A stretch of DNA of 64,000 nt. Origin: Aquimarina sediminis. Its GTDB lineage: Bacteria > Bacteroidota > Bacteroidia > Flavobacteriales > Flavobacteriaceae. The notes under the pieces were generated by a model that did not search any database, was not told the origin of the DNA, and was given only the letters and a program-made list of their open reading frames with translations. Shown piece after piece: positions 9,313 to 16,819 of this stretch (its first letter is position 1; each line of letters opens with the position of its first letter). The DNA lies in the NCBI RefSeq assembly GCF_002895435.1, contig NZ_POYJ01000004.1, positions 62,001 through 126,000 on the forward strand, read 5' to 3'. A program made the translations under genes and the position numbers.

Positions 9313-11550
9313 TTAGATATACTGTTTTGATATTGCAATTTTAATTTGCTCTAAAAGTACAACGGGCTCAAAAGGTTTATTTATAATTTTAGTAATTCCT
9401 GCGTTTATAAAATGTTCTTTATTTTCAGATTCAGAAATTGCAGTCAAAGCAATAATTGGAGTTTCTTTATCTGATTTACGAATCCTCTTGGTTGTTTCAA
9501 ATCCATCAATCCCGTCCATCATGATATCCATAAAAATAAGATCGTAACTGTTTTTATCTGTCATTTCTAATGCTTCATAACCGTCTGAAGCAATTTCGCA
9601 CTGATACCCATAATTGGTTATAATTTTTTGTGTTACCAATTGATTAATCCTATTATCCTCTACAACAAGTATTTTTATTTCTTCATTGCTTTTACTATAG
9701 AATTCCTTTTGATTTGTTTTTTCAAGTTCTTTATCAAAAGGTATTTGAAAACTAAAAGTAGCTCCTTCTTTATTACTTGATGTAAACACTAATCTGCTAT
9801 CACATTGTTGCAGTAGCTTATTTGCTATCACCAATTCTAATGTAGATTGATTACTCTGATCTGACAGAGCAGTAAAGAGTGCAGATCTATTCTCTTGTAA
9901 TATAGTATTTAATTCTTCTTGCTTTTCTTTTGAAAAATGCAGATCTTTACTTTTTAAAGAAAAAAGAACATTACAGACACTATCTGTCGAAAAAACATTT
10001 TTAATAGAAAATCGCAATACACCTCCATTTATATATCTCGAAGCATTAGAAAGAATACTAACAATAATTCTAGATAAATGATCAGAATCTCCCATAATCT
10101 TATCTGATAACTTATCATCTAAATCAAATTCAAAAACATTATTATTTTCACGAATAATAAAGAATTTAAGCGATTCTTTAATTGTACCTATCAATTTAAC
10201 TATACTTAAAGGTTGGTTTTTTAATCGGGTTTTTGTTGATTGATCTGATGTATTCAATTCTATAATATCATTCACAAACCTTAATAGATATCTTCCAGAA
10301 AATTGTAGTATCTCTAGCTGTTTTTTTCGTTGGTTTTCATTAGGCTCTTTGTGTTCTAATAAATGGGCTATCCCATTAATTGCATGTAATGGAGTCCTGA
10401 GCTCATGAGTGATATTATTAACAAATGCAGTTTTTTGCTTAAATGCTTGTTCTACTTTAATTTTAGCTTCTAATAATTCTTTGTTTTTCTGTCGTAAAAA
10501 TGTATTGTTTTCTGTTTTGAGTCTTGAATTTTTATATTGTAGTAAACTTAACAAAATCAAGATAACTATAATTACGCCTCCCGAAATCATCAAGTATTTA
10601 TTGAGTTTTAATTGTGTCTGCTGGTATTGATTTTCAATAAGAATTCTTTCATTGTCTTTATCCTTTAATTGAAGTTCTCTGTAATCCTTTAAATTCTCAC
10701 TATACTTCTTAAGAAAATAATCATTTTGCTTCACCTGTTCTTCTACATACTTTTTGTAAAATTTATTAGCTACTAAATGCTCTCCTTTTTGGTTGTATAC
10801 ATCTGCAATTCCTGCAAAATAAAGTGCCTGATTAAACCTATTGGTTTTTGTGGAATCTACGTTTTGTTTTATAATCTTCTCCCCTTCTTCAAAAAAAGCA
10901 AGGGCTTCTTCATATCTTTGGGTATTCGAGCAGACTTTTCCCATTTGATGATAAAGATATATCAGCCTTAAATTCTTTTTATATTTATGGGCTAAAGCAA
11001 TTGTTTTTTTCGATATTTCGTAGCAGTTTTCCCAATCTTGCTTTATATAATAGATGGTAGCTAGATTCAATAGTATATCTATCCGTTCCTCTTCATAATT
11101 ATATTCTTGGGATAAGTCAATAGCTCTTTCTAAGAATGATATTGATCTATCATAGTTTTTTGAAATTACTTTATGATACAACCCCCAAAGGTTATTTAGT
11201 TGAATATCTCCATACTCATCTTTTACATATTTTTGCAAAATAGTAGCTTTATCAAGATAATCCTTAACAGCATCAACATCATGAGTAGCCATGGATAACC
11301 CACTACGCAACCTAAACACTCTAGCAATATATTTTTTATTATTGCTCTCTAATGCTAGCTTCTCAGCACGATCCACTATCCGGAGTGCCTTATTAACATA
11401 ATCATTTTCTATCCAGTATTCTAGTGAGTCTAAAGTAGTTTCTATAAGTATATCGTCTTTACTAGAGTAAAAACTATAAACTTTTTGAGTATTAATCAAG
11501 GAAAGTACTATCGAAGTAATAATTACTAAAGTGAGTATACTTCTTTTCAT
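9313..11550 (-). CDS. TPR-containing hybrid histidine kinase with degenerate ATP-binding domain
   Basis: The 745-residue protein has a signal or first membrane segment (1-26), a periplasmic TPR array (about 35-290, e.g. YEEALAFFEEGEKI), a membrane helix near 320-340, a HisKA dimerisation domain with the intact phospho-site ITHELRTPLHAI, an ATPase-like domain, and a C-terminal receiver domain (about 625-745) with Asp675 in FMDIMMDGIDGF. The ATPase domain keeps an N-box (IIVSILSNASRY), but I see no DxGxG box and the usual GTGLGL lid is replaced by QSTLELVIA. Autokinase activity is therefore doubtful. It follows the GH19 gene in the same direction after a 233-base gap and probably senses chitin products or regulates the chitinases. 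Confidence 0.9.
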   Translation of the reverse strand: MKRSILTLVIITSIVLSLINTQKVYSFYSSKDDILIETTLDSLEYWIENDYVNKALRIVDRAEKLALESNNKKYIARVFRLRSGLSMATHDVDAVKDYLDKATILQKYVKDEYGDIQLNNLWGLYHKVISKNYDRSISFLERAIDLSQEYNYEEERIDILLNLATIYYIKQDWENCYEISKKTIALAHKYKKNLRLIYLYHQMGKVCSNTQRYEEALAFFEEGEKIIKQNVDSTKTNRFNQALYFAGIADVYNQKGEHLVANKFYKKYVEEQVKQNDYFLKKYSENLKDYRELQLKDKDNERILIENQYQQTQLKLNKYLMISGGVIIVILILLSLLQYKNSRLKTENNTFLRQKNKELLEAKIKVEQAFKQKTAFVNNITHELRTPLHAINGIAHLLEHKEPNENQRKKQLEILQFSGRYLLRFVNDIIELNTSDQSTKTRLKNQPLSIVKLIGTIKESLKFFIIRENNNVFEFDLDDKLSDKIMGDSDHLSRIIVSILSNASRYINGGVLRFSIKNVFSTDSVCNVLFSLKSKDLHFSKEKQEELNTILQENRSALFTALSDQSNQSTLELVIANKLLQQCDSRLVFTSSNKEGATFSFQIPFDKELEKTNQKEFYSKSNEEIKILVVEDNRINQLVTQKIITNYGYQCEIASDGYEALEMTDKNSYDLIFMDIMMDGIDGFETTKRIRKSDKETPIIALTAISESENKEHFINAGITKIINKPFEPVVLLEQIKIAISKQYI

Positions 11551-11648
11551 AAAACACTTTATTTATCTTTTGCTTAATATTAATGATACTTTAGGTACTT
11601 TGGTTACTAGTATAGTTTCAATTTATTACAAAAAAAACTTGCCATTCT

Positions 11649-11666
11649 AAATGATCTATATCATTT
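11649..11666. promoter_or_regulatory. Palindrome upstream of hybrid kinase gene
   Basis: AAATGAT and ATCATTT form perfect 7-bp arms around a 4-base spacer, about 100 bases upstream of the kinase start. It is a possible operator, but AT-rich DNA yields such dyads by chance. Confidence 0.3.
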
Positions 11667-11790
11667 TGAACAGCTAGTGACTAGCATTTTATTAAGCAGG
11701 CAGAAAATAAAGCGGGGGCTATTAAATTCTTAATGATTTGGATTATACGTCCATTTTCACCATATTATTTTAACAAAGTTAAACATTTTT

Positions 11791-11825
11791 TTCTCGGAGC
11801 ATTTCAAAAACAAATCCTCCGAGAA
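11791..11825 (-). terminator. Hairpin after nagX operon
   Basis: TTCTCGGAG pairs perfectly with CTCCGAGAA across a 17-base loop, 71 bases past the nagX stop. On the minus strand it is followed by A rather than U residues, so termination there is less certain. Confidence 0.55.
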
Positions 11826-11895
11826 TTTCTAATTTTATATCTATCTACTCTATAACTTATTCCATCTTTATATATTGTAATAACTATAGATTGAT

Positions 11896-12990
11896 TTATA
11901 CTTTTACAAAAATCTTCTTCTTGTATAATACAAAACCTAGGAGTGTATATATACATACAACGATCAAGGCATAACAAAGAGATGAAAATGATTTGTCAAT
12001 TGTCGGATACACAAAAAAGGTCTCAAAAAGATATTGATGTATTGATGTTTGAGAGTTGATTTTTATTAAATAGAAAGATTTAGCAATTATACTTGACAAA
12101 AAATAAATAATAATTGCATTGGCTCCTACATATTTAACTATGTTACCAAAAGTATATTCTTTATAATCCATCAAATAATGAAACAACACTAAAAACAGAG
12201 TTGCATAACCAGAAGTAACCAGTACAAAACTACTACTCCATAACGCCTTATTAATAGGAAAAAACATACTCCATATATATCCGACAGCCACGAGACCAAC
12301 TCCTACTACTGTTAAGTAAATATGCTTTCTTTTTGTAGTACTCACTAAAATCTCACCTACAAAAATCCCTGTGATCGCAGTTACTATAGCTGGTAGTGTA
12401 CTTAGAATTCCTTCAGGGTCATAATCGGGTTTCCAGGTATGTCCTTTAAGAATCAGATAATCCAAGTAATTAGCCCAGTTATTTATTCCTCGTTCTAGGG
12501 TTGGAATGCTACCATCTGGCAATGGAATATATGCCAACCACACCCAATATCCTATCAGTAGTAACACTGCAAAAAAAAGTAATTGTTTTTTGGTACATTT
12601 CAAATATAGAATAGACACGACACAAAATACAATACCAATACGCTGCAATACACCTGGAATACGAATAGATTCAATTTCTATAAATGGAAAATAGGGTAAA
12701 AACACATTAAGAAACAATCCTAATAAGATCAATTTTAAACTTCGTATTACAATTTTCTTATATACCTGAAAGTTTCCTTTCTTATTTTTATATACAAAAG
12801 AGATCGATATCCCTACAATAAACAAAAAGAAAGGAAATACAAAATCTGCCAAAGTTAATCCATTCCAATCTGCATGCAACAAGGGGGTATACACATGAGA
12901 CCAATCTCCTGGTGTATTTACCAAGATCATTAGCATTATGGTTAGCCCTCTTAAAAAATCAACAGATTGTATTCGTTTACTTACACTCAC
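11896..12990 (-). CDS. nagX: NagX-like membrane acyltransferase (HGSNAT/DUF5009 family)
   Basis: The protein resembles heparan-alpha-glucosaminide N-acetyltransferase and the NagX proteins of GlcNAc loci. It opens with RIQSVDFLRGLTIMLMILVN, has a conserved histidine in the LLHADWNG loop, and has about ten hydrophobic segments. The frame runs open back to 13119, but I take the GTG at 12990 as the start. It overlaps the transporter stop by 4 bases (GTGA) and gives 364 residues beginning just before the conserved RIQSVDFLRG, whereas the extra upstream residues are the transporter's coding strand read in another frame. Family members move acetyl groups across the membrane onto glucosamine. Its place behind the SSS transporter suggests handling of deacetylated chitin sugars; this is inference. 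Confidence 0.8.
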   Translation of the reverse strand: MSVSKRIQSVDFLRGLTIMLMILVNTPGDWSHVYTPLLHADWNGLTLADFVFPFFLFIVGISISFVYKNKKGNFQVYKKIVIRSLKLILLGLFLNVFLPYFPFIEIESIRIPGVLQRIGIVFCVVSILYLKCTKKQLLFFAVLLLIGYWVWLAYIPLPDGSIPTLERGINNWANYLDYLILKGHTWKPDYDPEGILSTLPAIVTAITGIFVGEILVSTTKRKHIYLTVVGVGLVAVGYIWSMFFPINKALWSSSFVLVTSGYATLFLVLFHYLMDYKEYTFGNIVKYVGANAIIIYFLSSIIAKSFYLIKINSQTSIHQYLFETFFVYPTIDKSFSSLCYALIVVCIYTLLGFVLYKKKIFVKV

Positions 12991-14822
12991 GACATTAAAT
13001 CCTTTCCAATTGATTTCCACACTCTCACTAGTAAGAAACCAGAAACTGCTGCTAATACCCCAACAATTCCGGCTGTTGCATACTCTCCATAAAGTAAATT
13101 CCCTACTGTAAACAAACAACTATAGACTAATACACAACCTAGTAACATTGCCAAAATTCCTGAAGGCACAGACCATTTCTCATTAGATTCGACTATCTCT
13201 ACCCCATCAGCGTTAGCTTCATCGACAACTTTTTTCCAACCTGGTCCTCCAGGCTGAATACTTTTATAAAAAGATCGTAAAGTCTCTTTTGATTCTGGTT
13301 TGGTAAGATAAGTTGAAACTATCCAAACAATTGAGGTTATAATCACCATAGCAATAAATCTAAACCAAGAAGGAAAAACTCCTGCAATGATTTCTCCGGC
13401 ATCACTGGTGTATCCAAATAATGAGTCGCCAAGAGGTGTAAAAGTTAGAATTAACGGAATAAGCATAGCAGAAAACATTACAGATATTTCACTCCATGCA
13501 TTTATCCTCCACCAAAACCAACGTAAGATATACACTAACCCTGTTCCTGCACCAAACATTAAAATAATATCGAAAAGCTGCTTGGCATTAGTGAGGTAAA
13601 GTGCAAATATTGCACTTGTAACCATAAGGACTATAGTTGTAATTCTACCAACATTCACCAGTTCTTTTTCGGTTGCATCTTTTTTAACTTGTTGCTTATA
13701 AAAATCATTAACAATATATGATGATCCCCAATTAAGGTGAGTTGATAAAGTTGACATAAATGCTGCTCCTAATGAAGCTAACACCAGCCCTAACAATCCA
13801 GCCGGAAGCTTTGTTAACATTGCAGAATATGCCAAATCATGACCTAATTTACTAGACTCTACATTCGGAAAAGCCTCTTGAATACTAGCTATATCTGGAT
13901 ACATTACTAAAGATGCCAAGGCTACCAAGATCCATGGCCACGGACGCAATGCATAATGCATAATATTAAAAAAGAATGTAGCACCTATTGCGTGATTTTC
14001 ATTTTTAGCTGCAAGCATACGTTGCGCTATATACCCTCCACCTCCTGGCTCAGCTCCAGGATACCAAGAACTCCACCACTGTACAGCTAACGGAATAATC
14101 AAAATCCCAATTAATGCCTCGGTATTAGAAAACTCAGGAAAAAACGAAAGTTTATCAGATACATTTGGATGAGAAACCAAATTGCCTAATCCTCCTACTT
14201 CAGGAAGGTTAACCAAATAATAAGAAGCACCTACTGCTCCAACTATAGCAACAAAGAAAAGTACAAAATCGGTATAAATAACTCCTCTAAACCCTCCTAA
14301 CGAACTAAATGCTGCTGTTACCACACCACCTATCAAAACTGTTTGTATTGGTGTGAGTCCAAGCATGATTTGCCCAATTTTAATAGCCGCCAGATTTACT
14401 GCAGCCATAGCAATTATATTAAACACCACTCCAAGGTATATTGATCTAAACCCTCTTAAAAACCGAGCAGGTTTGCCACTATATCTCAATGTATAAAATT
14501 CTAAATCTGTTGTAACATTTGATTTACGCCATAATTTGGCATAAACAAATACTGTAAGAAGACCTGTCAATAAAAAAGCCCACCATACCCAGTTTCCAGC
14601 AACACCATCTTGCCTTACAATATCAGTAACCAAATTTGGGGTATCAGTCGAGAATGTAGTTGCCACCATTGAAAAACCAAGCAACCACCAGGGCATATTA
14701 CGTCCTGACAAAAAATACTCTGCTGTATTTTTTCCAGACCTTTTAGATACCACAACACCAATAATAAGTGTGGTTAAGAAAAATGAGGCTATGATTATGT
14801 AATCCAATGTAGTTAAAACCAT
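12987..14822 (-). CDS. Sodium:solute symporter (SSS family), likely GlcNAc/chitobiose permease
   Basis: This 611-residue protein has the SSS fold: the AEYFLSGRNMPWW segment near residues 34-46, the sodium-site region GFSMVATTFSTDTPN, and about 13 hydrophobic helices. The length is somewhat above that of a core SSS transporter because of a hydrophilic loop and one more helix pair near the C-terminus. It is located 5 bases after the LytTR regulator gene and overlaps nagX by 4 bases, so all four genes of the 16572-11896 run are probably one transcript. The substrate, GlcNAc or chitobiose taken from the periplasm, is inferred only from the locus. Confidence 0.88.
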   Translation of the reverse strand: MVLTTLDYIIIASFFLTTLIIGVVVSKRSGKNTAEYFLSGRNMPWWLLGFSMVATTFSTDTPNLVTDIVRQDGVAGNWVWWAFLLTGLLTVFVYAKLWRKSNVTTDLEFYTLRYSGKPARFLRGFRSIYLGVVFNIIAMAAVNLAAIKIGQIMLGLTPIQTVLIGGVVTAAFSSLGGFRGVIYTDFVLFFVAIVGAVGASYYLVNLPEVGGLGNLVSHPNVSDKLSFFPEFSNTEALIGILIIPLAVQWWSSWYPGAEPGGGGYIAQRMLAAKNENHAIGATFFFNIMHYALRPWPWILVALASLVMYPDIASIQEAFPNVESSKLGHDLAYSAMLTKLPAGLLGLVLASLGAAFMSTLSTHLNWGSSYIVNDFYKQQVKKDATEKELVNVGRITTIVLMVTSAIFALYLTNAKQLFDIILMFGAGTGLVYILRWFWWRINAWSEISVMFSAMLIPLILTFTPLGDSLFGYTSDAGEIIAGVFPSWFRFIAMVIITSIVWIVSTYLTKPESKETLRSFYKSIQPGGPGWKKVVDEANADGVEIVESNEKWSVPSGILAMLLGCVLVYSCLFTVGNLLYGEYATAGIVGVLAAVSGFLLVRVWKSIGKDLMS

Positions 14823-14827
14823 TACTT

Positions 14828-15553
14828 TTATTTTAATAAATTTGATTTGTTTTTTAATATTCGTTGCTTAGCATGCGCAGCATAATTTCTTCCTATAGGA
14901 ATTCTTTTTTCACCAACTTCTACTAGATTTCCCTCAATAGATTTAACTTTATCTATTGCTATAGTATATGATTTATGAATTCTTATAAAATTTTCTGAAG
15001 GTAGTTCTTCACTAATACTAGTTAAAGACTTATGGGACAAAAAGGTATCTTCTATGGTACTTACTCTTATGTAATCCTTTAGACTCTCTATAAAAAGGAT
15101 ATCACTTAAAAGAATTTTAACCAATTTCTTATCAACTTTTAAAAAGATATGAGCTGGTTGAACCAAGTCTATAGCTGGTTCATGTCTTTTAACAGCAATA
15201 AGTCGTGAGGTTAATTTATTAATAGATTTTAAGAATCTATTAAAAGAAATAGGCTTGACCAGATAGTCAAGTACTTCTAATTCATAACTTTCCAATGCAT
15301 ATTCTTTGTATGCCGTAGTAATTATAGCCTGCGGATATTCTTTAAGACTTTTTAAAAACTCAAGACCATTCATTCTTGGCAGGTTTATATCAAGAAACAA
15401 AGCATCTACATTTCCTTGTTCTAATATTGACAGAGCCTCAATTGGATCTTTAAAAGTACCAATAATTTCTACATTTTTAAATTCCTTCAAAAAGGATTCA
15501 ATCACTTCAATCGCCAGAGGCTCATCATCAATTATGATACATTTAATAATCAT
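14828..15553 (-). CDS. LytTR-family response regulator of the chitin operon
   Basis: The 241-residue protein has a receiver domain (about 1-120; IIIDDEP pocket, phospho-acceptor Asp55 in LFLDINLPRMNG) and a LytTR DNA-binding domain (about 135-235; FLKVDKKLVKI, RIHKSYTIAIDKV). Its ATG overlaps the stop of the LytS-like kinase by one base (TAATG), which marks the two as a translationally coupled pair. It is a paralogue of the regulator at 2593-3309. LytTR proteins bind direct repeats about two helical turns apart, and such a repeat lies in front of cusC at 16722-16753. Confidence 0.93.
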   Translation of the reverse strand: MIIKCIIIDDEPLAIEVIESFLKEFKNVEIIGTFKDPIEALSILEQGNVDALFLDINLPRMNGLEFLKSLKEYPQAIITTAYKEYALESYELEVLDYLVKPISFNRFLKSINKLTSRLIAVKRHEPAIDLVQPAHIFLKVDKKLVKILLSDILFIESLKDYIRVSTIEDTFLSHKSLTSISEELPSENFIRIHKSYTIAIDKVKSIEGNLVEVGEKRIPIGRNYAAHAKQRILKNKSNLLK

Positions 15554-16572
15554 TATACAGGGATTTTAAGTAAAATCGAATATTCATTATTTTCTTTTGC
15601 TATGTTTAGAGTATACTTTTTTGGATAAAGAATTTCTAATCTTCTTTTTACATTTTTTATCCCTATTCCATTATGTTTTTCCGAATTAGATTGGTTTTCA
15701 TAATTATTTTTAGATACAAATATCAGTTCATTTTGTGATCTTTCAAAAGAGATTGACAATTCCATTCTATCATTATTTTTAAGCCCATGTTTAAAAGCAT
15801 TCTCTATAAATGGTAAAAAAAGCATCGGAACTACCTTAACCCCATCAATATTACCGTTTATACTTACATTAGATGTAACACGATCACCATATCTCATTTT
15901 TTCGATCTCAATGTAATTATCTATATGATCAATTTCTTGTAAAAGTGAAATTTTTTTTTGACTTGTGTCATAAATCACATATCGCATAAAATTAGATAAT
16001 TTCAGAACTAGATTAGGAGCTTGGCTAGATTTTTTTATTGTAAGTGCATATAAACTGTTTAATGTATTAAAAAAGAAATGTGGTTGTATTTGTGCTTTTA
16101 AGTATTTTAACTCTGTTTTATACTGTAATTCACTTAAGTGTCTGTTCTTACTTTCTACAATAAGAAAATCTACAGTAAACTTTATTGCAGAAGTCAATCC
16201 AATCACATATAGCTCTCCAATTGCTACAGCAACAATATGATTAAAGCCAAACGGGTCTAGCCTTCCTTCAACCTCTGGCCATATATCCTCAGTAACCAAT
16301 AATAAATTAAGTCCTGACCTTAATATATAATGAACTCCCAAAGACAAGCATAAGAACAATACATAATATACATATTTCTTTTTAAATATAAATTTTGGAG
16401 CCAAATAATATATATTAAAATACACTAAAATTATATGCAAGGGAAATTCTACCAGATTCGATTTTATCGAATACCAATAATCATTAAAATAACTTCCCCA
16501 CCTAATTACGTTAAATAAAAAATAAATAATCCAAAAATACAGGTGATATTTTCGTTTAATAGTCCTTTGCAC
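15553..16572 (-). CDS. LytS-like sensor histidine kinase (His_kinase family)
   Basis: The 339-residue protein has four hydrophobic segments in its first 135 residues. A cytoplasmic kinase domain follows, with the phospho-accepting His165 in QIQPHFFFNTLNSLYAL, an N-box (PFIENAFKHGLKN), and a glycine-rich GIGIKNVKRRLEILYP motif near the end. It lacks a large periplasmic sensor, so the signal may be sensed within the membrane or passed from a transporter. As first gene of the operon with the LytTR regulator, SSS transporter and nagX, it probably responds to chitin sugars; the signal is not visible in the sequence. Confidence 0.92.
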   Translation of the reverse strand: MQRTIKRKYHLYFWIIYFLFNVIRWGSYFNDYWYSIKSNLVEFPLHIILVYFNIYYLAPKFIFKKKYVYYVLFLCLSLGVHYILRSGLNLLLVTEDIWPEVEGRLDPFGFNHIVAVAIGELYVIGLTSAIKFTVDFLIVESKNRHLSELQYKTELKYLKAQIQPHFFFNTLNSLYALTIKKSSQAPNLVLKLSNFMRYVIYDTSQKKISLLQEIDHIDNYIEIEKMRYGDRVTSNVSINGNIDGVKVVPMLFLPFIENAFKHGLKNNDRMELSISFERSQNELIFVSKNNYENQSNSEKHNGIGIKNVKRRLEILYPKKYTLNIAKENNEYSILLKIPV

Positions 16573-16608
16573 CTAACCTTTTCTTTTTTTCAAAATCGAT
16601 AAATATTT

Positions 16609-16624
16609 ACAGTTAAAAACAGTT
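16609..16624 (+). promoter_or_regulatory. ACAGTT direct repeat upstream of kinase gene
   Basis: ACAGTT occurs at 16609-16614 and again at 16619-16624, 10 bp apart, in the divergent control region. ACAGTT resembles the half-site of AgrA-type LytTR proteins, but the 10-bp spacing is half the usual, so this is a weak candidate. Confidence 0.3.
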
Positions 16625-16721
16625 TTTTAACAAAAAATTTTGAAAAATGTAAGGCTATTTGTAGAGAAAACCAAAAAAATTAAGAATATCAAATTTCAAA
16701 AAAACCGTCATCTATTATTGT

Positions 16722-16753
16722 ATGTCGATTGTTCTTAAAACCATGTCGTTTGT
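16722..16753 (+). promoter_or_regulatory. Candidate LytTR operator upstream of cusC
   Basis: ATGTCGATTGT (16722-16732) and ATGTCGTTTGT (16743-16753) match at 10 of 11 positions and start exactly 21 bp apart. This is the spacing of LytTR-family direct-repeat sites (9-bp repeats with 12-bp spacers in AgrA). A poorer third copy may begin near 16704. The site is 67 bases upstream of the cusC ATG, in the region shared with the divergent LytS-LytTR operon. Confidence 0.6.
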
Positions 16754-16819
16754 CTAAAAAAAATTTTCATAGGCAATTAAAATATTACTTTGAGATCATT
16801 CAAAAAAACACTTTTTAAT

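Larger units (their letters stand above)
11551..11895. other. Intergenic region between hybrid kinase and nagX
   Basis: These 345 bases carry the leftward promoter region of the kinase and the end of the nagX transcript. They contain the hairpin at 11791-11825 and the dyad at 11649-11666; no coding frame is evident. Confidence 0.6.

Noticed and set aside
12991..13119. N-terminal extension of the nagX-like frame
   Set aside because: It lies wholly inside the transporter gene, and its residues are unlike a membrane-protein start. The GTG at 12990 gives the expected N-terminus.
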